Positions 53,590 through 61,094 of a stretch of 63,537 nt of DNA are shown here, one piece after another. How positions within the stretch are numbered: position 1 is the stretch's first letter; each line of letters starts with the position of its first letter. The position numbers and the translations under genes were made by a program. Origin of the DNA: Actinophytocola sp. (lineage in GTDB: Bacteria; Actinomycetota; Actinomycetes; Mycobacteriales; Pseudonocardiaceae); NCBI GenBank assembly GCA_009377475.1, contig WHTY01000018.1, forward strand, positions 1-63,537, given 5' to 3'. The notes beneath the pieces are model-generated. The model did no database searches and was not told where the DNA came from. It saw nothing but the letters and a program-made list of their open reading frames with translations.

Positions 53590-54317
53590 ACGCCGACATC
53601 CACACGTTGACCGGTGCTTACGCGCTGCACGCGCTGTCCGAGTCCGAGCGGGTGGCCTTCGAGGAGCACCTTGCCGAGTGCGCGGCGTGCCGCAAGGAGG
53701 TCAGCGAGCTGCAGGAGACGGCGGTCCGGCTCGGCTCGGCCTTCGCGACGCCGCCGCCCGATTCGCTGAAGCAGAATGTCCTCGCCAGCATTCGGCGGGT
53801 GCGGCAACTCCCGCCGGACGAAGGTTCGATCGTCCCGCTGCGGGGCAGGAGGTGGCCGCAGCGGGCGACGGCGCTGGCGGCAGCGGCGGCGGCGATCGCC
53901 GCGATCGTGCTCGGCTCGCAGGTCGTCCGGCTGGACGACGAGGCGAGCCGAGCCAAGCAGCAGCTCGCCGAGGTCAGCTCCCGGTACGAGGCGGTCGCCG
54001 ACATGATCGCGGCTCGGAACACCAAGATCATGGCAGCTGAGGCGGGCGATATGCGGGCCACCGTCGTCGTCTCGCCGCAGCACGGCAAAGTCGCCTTCCT
54101 GCCGAAGGACGTCCCCGAGCCTGGCAAGGACAAGACGTATCAGCTCTGGCTCATCGGGCCGGACGGCGCGCACTCGGCCGGGCTGCTGCCCGACAAGGAC
54201 ACACCGGTCGTCGCGGACACCATCGAGGGCGCCACTGTGCTCGGAGTGACCATCGAGCCGGAGGGCGGCTCCAAGCAGCCCACCACGGATCCGGTGATGA
54301 CCCTGGCTCTCGGCTGA
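53586..54317 (+). CDS. rskA: Anti-sigma-K factor RskA
   Basis: 243 residues, controlling SigK by sequestration until its regulated intramembrane proteolysis. The N-terminal zinc-binding anti-sigma motif is H28...C32xxC35 (FEEHLAECAACRKEV). There is one membrane helix at about 95-117 and a C-terminal extracytoplasmic RskA domain with VVVSPQHGKVAFLPKDVPEP and TYQLWLIGPDG. Coupled to sigK. The cysteine pair in the cytosolic part would allow redox sensing, as proposed for mycobacterial RskA. Confidence 0.9.
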   Translation: MNADIHTLTGAYALHALSESERVAFEEHLAECAACRKEVSELQETAVRLGSAFATPPPDSLKQNVLASIRRVRQLPPDEGSIVPLRGRRWPQRATALAAAAAAIAAIVLGSQVVRLDDEASRAKQQLAEVSSRYEAVADMIAARNTKIMAAEAGDMRATVVVSPQHGKVAFLPKDVPEPGKDKTYQLWLIGPDGAHSAGLLPDKDTPVVADTIEGATVLGVTIEPEGGSKQPTTDPVMTLALG

Positions 54318-54326
54318 CGCCTGGGC

Positions 54327-54382
54327 TGCCACGAAGGGCATCTTACTTGGCGTCTGGCGCCAGTAAGATGCCCTTCGTGGCA
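54327..54382. repeat. AAGGGCATCTTACT palindrome after rskA
   Basis: The left TGCCACGAAGGGCATCTTAC (54327-54346) pairs exactly with the right end of the 56-base element, followed by an inner TGGCG/CGCCA stem with one unpaired T. It has the same outer AAGGG/CCCTT and inner CTTac-type blocks as the palindromes at 10036 and 43420. It begins 10 bp after the rskA stop. Confidence 0.8.
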
Positions 54383-54425
54383 CCGGGCGTCCTCCCCCAT
54401 CCGGGGTGAGGGCGCCCGGTTTTTT
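54382..54425 (+). terminator. Strong intrinsic terminator of sigK-rskA
   Basis: ACCGGGCGTCCTC (54382-54394) pairs with GAGGGCGCCCGGT (54408-54420; one G-T wobble), with an inner CCCC/GGGG, and is followed by six T residues. This is the only classical rho-independent terminator I found in the window. Confidence 0.9.
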
Positions 54426-54430
54426 GTGCG

Positions 54431-54515
54431 TCGTTTACTTAGTCATCTAAGACTACTTATTTAGTTAACTTACTTCGGTACCGGTGTTGTCTCTACTAAA
54501 TTACTACACAAACAC
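54431..54515. promoter_or_regulatory. AT-rich promoter/operator region of the TauE/SafE remnant
   Basis: About 85 bp of striking AT richness in a high-GC window, including the palindrome CTTAG-TCAT-CTAAG (54438-54451) and further TTTAGTTAACTTA-like blocks. It lies 54 bp before the TauE/SafE start. Such dyads suit Rrf2 or MerR-type regulators; an Rrf2 gene follows. No promoter hexamers are assigned. Confidence 0.45.
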
Positions 54516-54568
54516 GACATGCGTGCGGTCCGCGCCTGCCGTCCCCGACCCCCGAGGAAAGGTCCGTG

Positions 54569-55078
54569 ATGCGCAACCTGATCGTGCTCGGCTTCGTCGG
54601 CCGATCGCCCAGCTCGTCGACGGCTCGCTGGGCATGGCCTACGGCGTGACGTCGACGACGATGCTGCTGGCGGTGGGCATCGCCCCGGCGTCCGCGTCGG
54701 CGGCGGTGCACCTGTCCGAGATCGGCACCACGCTGATGTCCGGATTCGCCCACCACAAGCTGGGCAACGTCGACTGGCGCACGGTCAGCATCATCGCGGT
54801 CCCCGGCGGCCTGATCGCGGCACCGATCGCCGCGTGGTTTGTCAAGTACCTCGCTGCCCGTGTGCTGGGCGTCGCGGCAGGCGGCTTCATCGTGCTGACC
54901 AACACCAACACCATCGTGGAGGCCGTCGGCGGTTCCGGCAGCACCGTGGCCGTAGTGGCCGGGGGTGCTGTTCGTGACCTGGATTGGGCTGATCGTGACC
55001 GCAGTCCGGCAGGAGCGCGAAGCGCAGCGGCGCGAGCTGCTGGCGCAGGAGGCGGAGTTGGAGCCCGCGTCGGTGTAA
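54569..55078 (+). pseudogene. TauE/SafE sulfite exporter family, degraded
   Basis: The start MRNLIVLGFVG is in one frame; IAQLVDGSLGMAYGVTSTTML continues in another, after loss of one base (a CTG codon reads CG at about 54600). The middle then skips from SIIAVPGG to LIAAPIAAWFVKYL, deleting about 120 codons. A second frameshift in the G run near 54960 hides the normal end VLFVTWIGLIVTAVRQ, which ends at the TAA at 55076-55078. A membrane exporter of sulfite or related organosulfur ions, now lost. Confidence 0.85.
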
Positions 55079-55178
55079 CTCGGGGCCAGGAAGGTGCAAC
55101 TCGCGGCCCAGGAAGGTGCAACTCGCGACCCGGAACGTGCAACTCGCGGCGGCAGAAGGTGCAACTCGCGGCGGCGCG
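55072..55178. repeat. Five tandem copies of a 21/22-bp GGTGCAACTCGCGGC repeat
   Basis: Copies start at 55072, 55093, 55115, 55136 and 55158; periods alternate 21, 22, 21 and 22 bp. The unit is GGTGCAACTCGCGGCnnnn, with variation in copies 1 and 3. The first overlaps the stop of the TauE/SafE remnant, the last ends 35 bp before the Rrf2 gene. Confidence 0.85.
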
Positions 55179-55212
55179 GCCGAAGCCGTACCGTTCTGAG
55201 AGACTTTTGGGC

Positions 55213-55671
55213 ATGCGCGTGTCAGCGAAGTCGGACTACGCCCTTCGTGCCTTGATCGAACTGGCAAGGCGGCCGGAGGGCGATGCGGTCAATGCCGAGG
55301 AGATCGGCCGCTTGCAGGACGTCCCGCACGGGTTCCTGCTAGCGATCCTCGCCGACCTGCGGCGGGCCGGCATCGTGGTCAGCCAGCGCGGCCAGTCAGG
55401 TGGCTGGCGGATGGCCCGCGACCCGGGCACCGTTACGGTCGCGGACGTCATCAGGGCGGTGGACGGCCCGCTGGTCAGCATCTACGGCCTACGCCCTGAA
55501 GCGGTCACCTACAACGAGTCGACCGCCGTGCTGCAACTGGTGTGGATCGCAGCGCGCAGCGGCCTGCGCGAGGTGTTCGAGCAGGTCAGCATCGCCAACC
55601 TGGCCGCGCAGCGGCTGCCGGACCCGGTCATGGTCCGCACCACCGACGAGGACGCCTGGCAGCCGCGTTAA
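55213..55671 (+). CDS. Rrf2 family transcriptional regulator without Fe-S cysteines
   Basis: 152 residues. N-terminal winged helix MRVSAKSDYALRALIELARRP, then EEIGRLQDVPHGFLLAILADLRRAGIVVSQRGQSGGWRMA, the DNA-binding region of Rrf2. The usual three-cysteine iron-sulfur segment after residue 90 is replaced by AVTYNESTAVLQLVW with no Cys, so it may sense something other than Fe-S status, as CymR does. Its stop lies 1 bp from the convergent methyltransferase gene. Probably it once regulated the neighbouring TauE/SafE gene. Confidence 0.83.
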   Translation: MRVSAKSDYALRALIELARRPEGDAVNAEEIGRLQDVPHGFLLAILADLRRAGIVVSQRGQSGGWRMARDPGTVTVADVIRAVDGPLVSIYGLRPEAVTYNESTAVLQLVWIAARSGLREVFEQVSIANLAAQRLPDPVMVRTTDEDAWQPR

Positions 55672-55672
55672 C

Positions 55673-56908
55673 CTACGAGGCGGGCTTGCGCATCGAGAAC
55701 TGCCAGTCGTCCAGATAGGACGATCGGAAGCCGGCCTCGCTGTAGGCGAGGTAGAACTCCCACATCCTGCGGAACGTCTCGTCGAAGCCGTCTCGACGGA
55801 TCTCCTCCCAGTTGTCAAGGAAACGCTCCCGCCACAGCCGCAACGTGCGGGCGTAGTCGAGGCCGAGTGTACGGCGCTCGGTGATACGCAGGCGGGTGTA
55901 CACCGCCACCGCGTCTTCGATGGCCCGCACCGAGGGCAGCATCCCGCCGGGGAAGACGTACTTGTGGATCCAGGTATACGACTCCCTGGTGGCCAGCATC
56001 CGGTCGTGCGGCATGGTGATCACCTGCAGCCCGATCCTGCCGCCGGGCCGCAGCAGCCGGTCGACCGCCGCGAAGAACGTCGGCCAGTACTCCAGCCCGA
56101 CCGCCTCCAGCATCTCCACGCTGACGATCGCGTCGTAGCTGCCGGTGACCTGCCGGTAGCCGCACAGCAACACCGTCGCGCGGTCGGACATCCCAGCCGC
56201 CGCGATCTGGCTCTCGGCCAGCTCGCGCTGTTCGGCCGAGATCGTCACCGACGTCACGTGCGCGCCACGCTGCGCTGCCCGGATGGCCAGCGCGCCCCAG
56301 CCGGTGCCGATCTCAAGTACCTTGCTGCCCTCGCGCACACCCGCGTAGTCGAGGACGCCGTCGATCTTGCGCAGTTGGGCGTCGTAGAGGCTTTGGCTCT
56401 CGTGCTCGAACCACGCCGCGGAGTACGTCATGGTCTCGTCAAGGAACGCGGCGAACAGCTCGTTGGAGAGGTCGTAGTGGCGGCCGATGTTGCTGCGCGC
56501 GCCGGCGAGGTCGTTGCGCTCGGCGTCCAGCCTGCGGCGGTCCACCCAGCCGCGCAGCCGTTGCAGCTTCGGCGGCACCAGGGTGGCCATCCGCGCGGCG
56601 AACGGTGTCAGCACGTCGGCCAGCTCGTCGGACGACCAGTCGCCAGCCATGTACGACTCGCCGAAGCCGATCTTCCCGTCGACGCCGAGCCGGTGGTAGA
56701 AGTCGGCGGGCCGAACCAGCCGCATCGCGGGCGCATCCGCTCCCCCTGCTCCGAGCAGGGAGCCGTCCGGCAGCAGCACGCGCACCGGCAGGGACCGCAC
56801 CGCCTGCCGGAACAGCAGCTCCGCCAGTCGCGCGCGCAGTGCGGACCTGGGGACTGTCACGACCCCAGGCCACGCCGTCGCCCTGTCGATGGTGATGTCG
56901 CTGGTCAT
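55673..56908 (-). CDS. Cyclopropane-fatty-acyl-phospholipid synthase family protein (UfaA1-like)
   Basis: 411 residues, SAM-dependent methylene or methyl transfer to unsaturated phospholipid fatty acids. Substrate-domain NIGRHYDLSNELFAAFLDETMTYS (about 140-163), SAM motif VLEIGTGWGALAIRAA near 196, and SVEMLEAVG near 260 match CFA synthases. Its neighbours, DUF1365 and FAD oxidoreductase, match M. tuberculosis Rv0447c-Rv0449c, a SigK-regulated set. Last gene of the minus operon starting at 58883. Product may be a cyclopropyl or 10-methyl fatty acid. Confidence 0.88.
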   Translation of the reverse strand: MTSDITIDRATAWPGVVTVPRSALRARLAELLFRQAVRSLPVRVLLPDGSLLGAGGADAPAMRLVRPADFYHRLGVDGKIGFGESYMAGDWSSDELADVLTPFAARMATLVPPKLQRLRGWVDRRRLDAERNDLAGARSNIGRHYDLSNELFAAFLDETMTYSAAWFEHESQSLYDAQLRKIDGVLDYAGVREGSKVLEIGTGWGALAIRAAQRGAHVTSVTISAEQRELAESQIAAAGMSDRATVLLCGYRQVTGSYDAIVSVEMLEAVGLEYWPTFFAAVDRLLRPGGRIGLQVITMPHDRMLATRESYTWIHKYVFPGGMLPSVRAIEDAVAVYTRLRITERRTLGLDYARTLRLWRERFLDNWEEIRRDGFDETFRRMWEFYLAYSEAGFRSSYLDDWQFSMRKPAS

Positions 56909-57624
56909 GTGGCTTTCTCCTCGTTGGTCACGGCACGGGGAACGATCGGCAGGCCACGCAGCCAGAGCGCGAAACCGCGCAGCCGGATGGCCGCCGAGAC
57001 AACCAAGGGGGCAAGGGGGTAGCGCAGCAGCAGCCGGACTAACTGCCGCCTCGTCGCAGGCAGCCGCCTGCCGCGCAGGACGGCGGTGAGCACCCTGCCG
57101 TCGTCCTGGTCCAGCGTGACGGTGACGTGCAGCTGCTCGCCCGGTTCAGGCACGTGCAGCCGATACGTCCCGTCGACGGTGAGGAACGGCGAGACGTAGA
57201 ACCGCTTCTCGGTGGTGTCGTCGCCGTTGGCGTCCGGGTGGAGCAGGTAGCGGTGCCTGCCGCCGTAGGTGTTGTGCACCTCGGCGACGACGCACGCCAG
57301 CTCCCCGGTGTCGCGGTAGCACCAGAACACGCTGAGCGGGTTGAACACGTGTCCGGCCACCCGCGCCGACGCCAGCATCAGCACCCGGCCGCCACGCAGG
57401 TCGACGCCCTGCTCGGTGAGCCAGCCGTCCAGGTCTTCGCGGATGGTGGCGCCCCTACCGTCGCCGTGGTCGGCGGCGCGGAACCGGGCGAACGGCGCGA
57501 GCGGGCGGGGCAGCCTTGGCAGCGCGTCGACGTCGACCAGCCACAAGTAGAAACGGTGGCGGAACGCCCGTACGCGCGGCTTGCGCCTGGCGTGCACCAC
57601 CGTCGCCTCGTACAGCGCCGTCAC
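56905..57624 (-). CDS. DUF1365 family protein
   Basis: 239 residues, orthologue of Rv0448c. Family motifs are ATVVHARRKPRVRAFRHRFYLWLVD at the N-terminus, HVFNPLSVFWCYRDTGEL near 105, and YGGRHRYLLHP near 135. The biochemical role is not settled; it always accompanies CFA-type and FAD-dependent genes, and takes part in fatty-acid modification. GTG start overlapping the FAD gene stop (57621-57624) and coupled to the CFA gene. Confidence 0.85.
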   Translation of the reverse strand: MTALYEATVVHARRKPRVRAFRHRFYLWLVDVDALPRLPRPLAPFARFRAADHGDGRGATIREDLDGWLTEQGVDLRGGRVLMLASARVAGHVFNPLSVFWCYRDTGELACVVAEVHNTYGGRHRYLLHPDANGDDTTEKRFYVSPFLTVDGTYRLHVPEPGEQLHVTVTLDQDDGRVLTAVLRGRRLPATRRQLVRLLLRYPLAPLVVSAAIRLRGFALWLRGLPIVPRAVTNEEKAT

Positions 57625-58883
57625 GTCCAGGCCACCCCGAACGCCTCGGCGGCGGCGACCCCGGACGCGCAGCCGTCCTCGTGGAAACCCCAGCCGTGGT
57701 AGGCCCCGGCGTACGTCGTGGTGCCGGTGGTCAGCGACGGCAGTTCCGCCTGTGCCGCCACCGACTCCGGGGTGTAGATCGGATGCTCGTAGGTCATCCG
57801 CGCCAAGACATGGCGCTCCTCGACGTCCCCCGCTGCGTTCAGGGTGACCACGTGCGGGTCGCTGGTGGGCAGGCGCATTAGCCGGTTGAGGTCGTAGCTG
57901 ATCAGCACCTTCTCTGGCGTGGCGTGGCAGCCGGGCTTGCGGTAGTTCCACGACGCCCGTGCCCTGGCGGCGTCCGGCAGCACGCTGTCGTCGGCGTGCA
58001 GCCAGGTCTCGTTGCGGGAGTAGCCGAACGCGCTGAGCACCCGGCGTTCGTAGTCGGTGGGATCGGCGAGCAACGCGAGCGCCTGATCGGCGTGGGTGGC
58101 GATGACGATCTTGTCGACGTCGTGGGTCTCCCCCGCGTCGTCGCGCACAACAACGCTGTCGGCGTGGCGGGTCACCGCACGCACCGGAGTGGACGTCCGC
58201 ACCGCGGTGAGGTTCTTCGCAGCACGCTCGACGTAGCTGCACGATCCGCCGGTCACGGTGCGCCAGCGCGGCGAGCCGGTGACCGAGAGCATGCCGTGGT
58301 GGTCGAGGAAGGTAAAGAGGTAGCGCGCCGGGTAGCTCAGACAGGTGCGCAGGTCGGCCGACCACACCGCCGAGACCAGCGGCAGCAACAGGTGGTTCGC
58401 GAAGTAGCGGGAGTAGCCGCCCGCGCGCAGGAACTCGCCGAGGGTGCTGGTGTCGGCCGGGGTGGCGAGCAGTGCCCGCGCGGCGCGGTGGAACCGGGGC
58501 AGCTCGGCCAGCATCCGCAGGTACGCGGGCCGCAGCAGCGCGCGCGGCTGGGCGGTGACGCCGCCGAGCCCCTTCCCGCCCGCGTACTCCAGGCCGCAGC
58601 CGTCGCAGCGGACGCTCATCGACATCTCGGAGTCCTGCGTCGCGACGCCGAGCTCGCCGAACAGTCGCAGCAGGTTCGGGTAGGTGCGCTCGTTGTGCAC
58701 GATGAATCCGCTGTCGATGGCGAGCTGGGTGCCCTCCGATGTGGCGACGTCGTGGGTGTGGGCGTGACCGCCGAGCCGATCGTCCGCCTCGAACAGCAGC
58801 ACGTCGTAGCCGCGTTGTAGCAGGTACGCGGCGGCCAGTCCCGACACGCCCGCTCCGATCACGGCGACTCGCTGACGACTCAT
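57621..58883 (-). CDS. FAD-dependent amine-oxidase-like oxidoreductase
   Basis: 420 residues, orthologue of Rv0449c. N-terminal FAD motif VAVIGAGVSGLAAAYLLQRGYDV (residues 6-28); DSGFIVHNERTYPNLLRL and VTGGSCSYVERAAKNL, then a C-terminal TTYAGAYHGWGFHEDGCASG closing the FAD pocket. With DUF1365 and CFA genes it acts on membrane fatty acids, probably desaturating or oxidising a methylated acyl chain. First gene of the SigK-driven minus operon; promoter at 58911-58937. Confidence 0.87.
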   Translation of the reverse strand: MSRQRVAVIGAGVSGLAAAYLLQRGYDVLLFEADDRLGGHAHTHDVATSEGTQLAIDSGFIVHNERTYPNLLRLFGELGVATQDSEMSMSVRCDGCGLEYAGGKGLGGVTAQPRALLRPAYLRMLAELPRFHRAARALLATPADTSTLGEFLRAGGYSRYFANHLLLPLVSAVWSADLRTCLSYPARYLFTFLDHHGMLSVTGSPRWRTVTGGSCSYVERAAKNLTAVRTSTPVRAVTRHADSVVVRDDAGETHDVDKIVIATHADQALALLADPTDYERRVLSAFGYSRNETWLHADDSVLPDAARARASWNYRKPGCHATPEKVLISYDLNRLMRLPTSDPHVVTLNAAGDVEERHVLARMTYEHPIYTPESVAAQAELPSLTTGTTTYAGAYHGWGFHEDGCASGVAAAEAFGVAWT

Positions 58884-58910
58884 CTGCGTCCTCTCCTTTC
58901 CTCACATCTG

Positions 58911-58937
58911 GTTCGGCGCCGCCGCCCCTTCGGATGG
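58911..58937 (-). promoter_or_regulatory. SigK-type promoter, minus arm of a divergent pair
   Basis: On the minus strand CCATCC (58932-58937) and CCGAAC (58911-58916), spacer 15 bp, 27 bp before the FAD oxidoreductase ATG. The -35 is a perfect match to CCATCC. Confidence 0.78.
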
Positions 58938-58940
58938 GTC

Positions 58941-58967
58941 CAATCCAGAGGGGCGCTCGCTCCGAAC
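58941..58967 (+). promoter_or_regulatory. SigK-type promoter, plus arm of a divergent pair
   Basis: CAATCC (58941-58946) and CCGAAC (58962-58967), spacer 15 bp, 24 bp before the CFA synthase ATG. It mirrors the minus arm: both -10 elements continue CCGAACCAG, and the -35 elements are only 3 bp apart. Confidence 0.75.
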
Positions 58968-58991
58968 CAGGCGGTGAGGAAGGGAGAGCGG

Positions 58992-60245
58992 ATGACGGGC
59001 GTTGCCCAGGAGATCGAGCGGCTGATGGCGGACACGATGGGCGTGGCGCTGCCCGTCGGGCTCAGGGCGTGGGACGGCAGTCACGCCGGGCCGACCGACG
59101 GTCCACAGGCGGTGCTGCGTTCGGCCAAGGCGTTGCGCCGGTTGCTGTTCAAGCCGGGCGAGCTGGGCCTCGCGCGCGCCTACGTGAGCGGCGACCTGGA
59201 CGTCGACGGCGATCTGACCGAGGCGCTGCGGCGGGGTGGCGCCGTGCGGAGCACCGGCTTCAGCCCGCGAACGCTGCTGTCCGGCCTCGGGTTCGGGCTG
59301 CGGCGCGGCGTGCTCGGCCTACCACCGGCCCCGCCCGCCGAGGAGGCGCGGCTACGCGGCAGGCTGCACAGCCGTTTCCGCGACCGCGCGGCGATCTCGC
59401 ACCACTACGACCACGGCAACGACTTCTACGAGCTGGTGCTCGATGAGCACATGGCCTACTCCTCCGGCTACTGGGCGGCGACCGATCCCGGCTACACGCT
59501 GGCCGACGCGCAGCGGGACAAGCTCGACCTGATCTGCGAGAAGCTGGGTCTGCAGGACGGAATGCGGCTGCTGGACGTCGGCTGCGGCTGGGGCTCGCTG
59601 CTGCTGCGCGCCGCCGACCGGTACGAGGTGCGCGCCGTGGGCATCACGCTCTCGGCGGAGCAGGCCGAGTTCGTGCACGCCAGGGCGAAGCGGCGCGGCC
59701 TTGAGCACCTGGTCGAGGTGCGGCTGCGGGACTACAGGGAGCTGCCGGACACCGAGGAGGCGGGCTCGTTCGACGCGGTGGCCTCGATCGAGATGGGCGA
59801 GCACGTCGGTGAGGACAACTACCCCCGCTACGCCGAGACACTGCGGGCGATGCTGCGTCCGCAGGGCAGGCTGCTGCTGCAGCAGATGTCACGCGGCAAC
59901 AACGCCCCCGGTGGCGGCGCGTTCATCGAGTCCTACATCGCGCCGGACATGGCGATGCGGCCGCTGCCGGCGACCCTGGCGCACCTGGAGCACGCCGGGC
60001 TGGAGATCCGCGACGTGCAGGCGCTGCGGGAGCACTACGTGCACACGGTGCGGGCCTGGCAGGACACGCTGGAACGGCGCTGGGACGACGTCGTCGCGCA
60101 CAGCGGCGAGCGGTTCGCGCGGGTGTGGCGGCTGTACCTGGCAGGCGGCGCGCTGGCGTTCGAGGAGAACCGGATGGGCGTCGACCAGATCCTCGCGGTT
60201 CGCCCTGACGCCGATGGCCGCAGCGGCTTCGGGGTGGGCGCGTGA
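58992..60245 (+). CDS. Cyclopropane-fatty-acyl-phospholipid synthase
   Basis: 417 residues. Substrate domain ISHHYDHGNDFYELVLDEHMAYSSGYW (about 137-163), SAM motif LLDVGCGWGSLLLRAA near 195, and SIEMGEHVG near 260. The arrangement is the usual Cfa one, with an extra about 120-residue N-terminal lipid-binding domain. GAAGGGA precedes the ATG. SigK-type promoter upstream; couples to the DUF1295 gene by GTGA overlap. The second of two Cfa-like enzymes in this regulon. Confidence 0.9.
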   Translation: MTGVAQEIERLMADTMGVALPVGLRAWDGSHAGPTDGPQAVLRSAKALRRLLFKPGELGLARAYVSGDLDVDGDLTEALRRGGAVRSTGFSPRTLLSGLGFGLRRGVLGLPPAPPAEEARLRGRLHSRFRDRAAISHHYDHGNDFYELVLDEHMAYSSGYWAATDPGYTLADAQRDKLDLICEKLGLQDGMRLLDVGCGWGSLLLRAADRYEVRAVGITLSAEQAEFVHARAKRRGLEHLVEVRLRDYRELPDTEEAGSFDAVASIEMGEHVGEDNYPRYAETLRAMLRPQGRLLLQQMSRGNNAPGGGAFIESYIAPDMAMRPLPATLAHLEHAGLEIRDVQALREHYVHTVRAWQDTLERRWDDVVAHSGERFARVWRLYLAGGALAFEENRMGVDQILAVRPDADGRSGFGVGA

Positions 60246-61027
60246 ACGTCGGCGGTCTTCTGGTCAACCTGGTGGCGTCGGTCGTAGCCGTCGTCGTCGT
60301 GCTCGGCGTCACCTTCGGGCTCACCGTCGCGCGGGGCCGCAAGGACACCATCGACACCGCGTGGGGACTCGGGTTCGTCGCCATCGCGGCCGTGAGCGTC
60401 GTCGTATCGGCTGGCGAGCCACGGGCGTGGCTGGTGTTGACACTGACCGCAGTATGGGGCGGCAGGCTGGCCGCGCACCTGCACGAACGCAACAACCGAC
60501 GCGGCGAGGATCCGCGCTATACCGAGATGGCCGAACGCGCAGGCAGCCACCCGTACCGGCATCTGCTACTGGTGGTCTATCCCGCGCAGAGCGCGATCAT
60601 GCTGCTGGTGTCGCTGCCGTTGCAGGCGGCGGCGCACCTGACGGCGGACATCGGGGTGCTCGACGTCCTCGCCGTGCTGGTGTGGCTGACCGGCTTCCTG
60701 TTCGAGTCGATCGCCGACGCGCAGCTCGCCCGGTTCTCGGCCGATCCCGCGAACAAGGGCAGGGTGCTGGACAGCGGGCTGTGGCGGTTCTCCCGGCACC
60801 CGAACTACTTCGGCGACGCCTGCGTCTGGTGGGGGCTGTTCCTGTTCGCCGCCCACGACTGGACCGGACTGCTCACGATCGTCTCGCCGCTGGTGATGAC
60901 CGCGCTGCTCGCGCGCGGCACCGGCAAGCCGATGACCGAGCGGCGGATGCTGTCCAGCAGGCCCGGCTACGCCGACTACGTGCGACGCACCAGCGGGTTC
61001 GTGCCGCTGCCGCCGAAGCGCGCCTGA
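60242..61027 (+). CDS. DUF1295 membrane protein (steroid 5-alpha-reductase-like)
   Basis: 261 residues with about six membrane helices. The C-terminal RVLDSGLWRFSRHPNYFGDACVWWGLFL (near 175) is the NADPH-binding signature of the DUF1295/ICMT-like family, which reduces or methylates lipid substrates. Rv0446c, in the SigK locus of M. tuberculosis, is the counterpart. GTG start inside the overlap with the Cfa gene. The reaction is unknown; reduction of an acyl-chain double bond is plausible. Confidence 0.85.
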   Translation: MNVGGLLVNLVASVVAVVVVLGVTFGLTVARGRKDTIDTAWGLGFVAIAAVSVVVSAGEPRAWLVLTLTAVWGGRLAAHLHERNNRRGEDPRYTEMAERAGSHPYRHLLLVVYPAQSAIMLLVSLPLQAAAHLTADIGVLDVLAVLVWLTGFLFESIADAQLARFSADPANKGRVLDSGLWRFSRHPNYFGDACVWWGLFLFAAHDWTGLLTIVSPLVMTALLARGTGKPMTERRMLSSRPGYADYVRRTSGFVPLPPKRA

Positions 61028-61036
61028 ACACACAAC

Positions 61037-61070
61037 GGTGCCCGGTGACGGGATTGCGTCACCGGGCACC
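61037..61070. terminator. Perfect 14-bp hairpin after the SigK lipid operon
   Basis: GGTGCCCGGTGACG (61037-61050), loop GGATTG, and CGTCACCGGGCACC (61057-61070). It separates convergent genes. No T run follows, so it probably terminates both directions in a manner common in Actinobacteria. Confidence 0.8.
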
Positions 61071-61094
61071 CGGGTCGGGGCGAACCCGTTGTCT

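Noticed and set aside
55072..55178. CRISPR array
   Set aside because: The units are directly adjacent with no unique spacers of 30 bp, so this is a tandem repeat.
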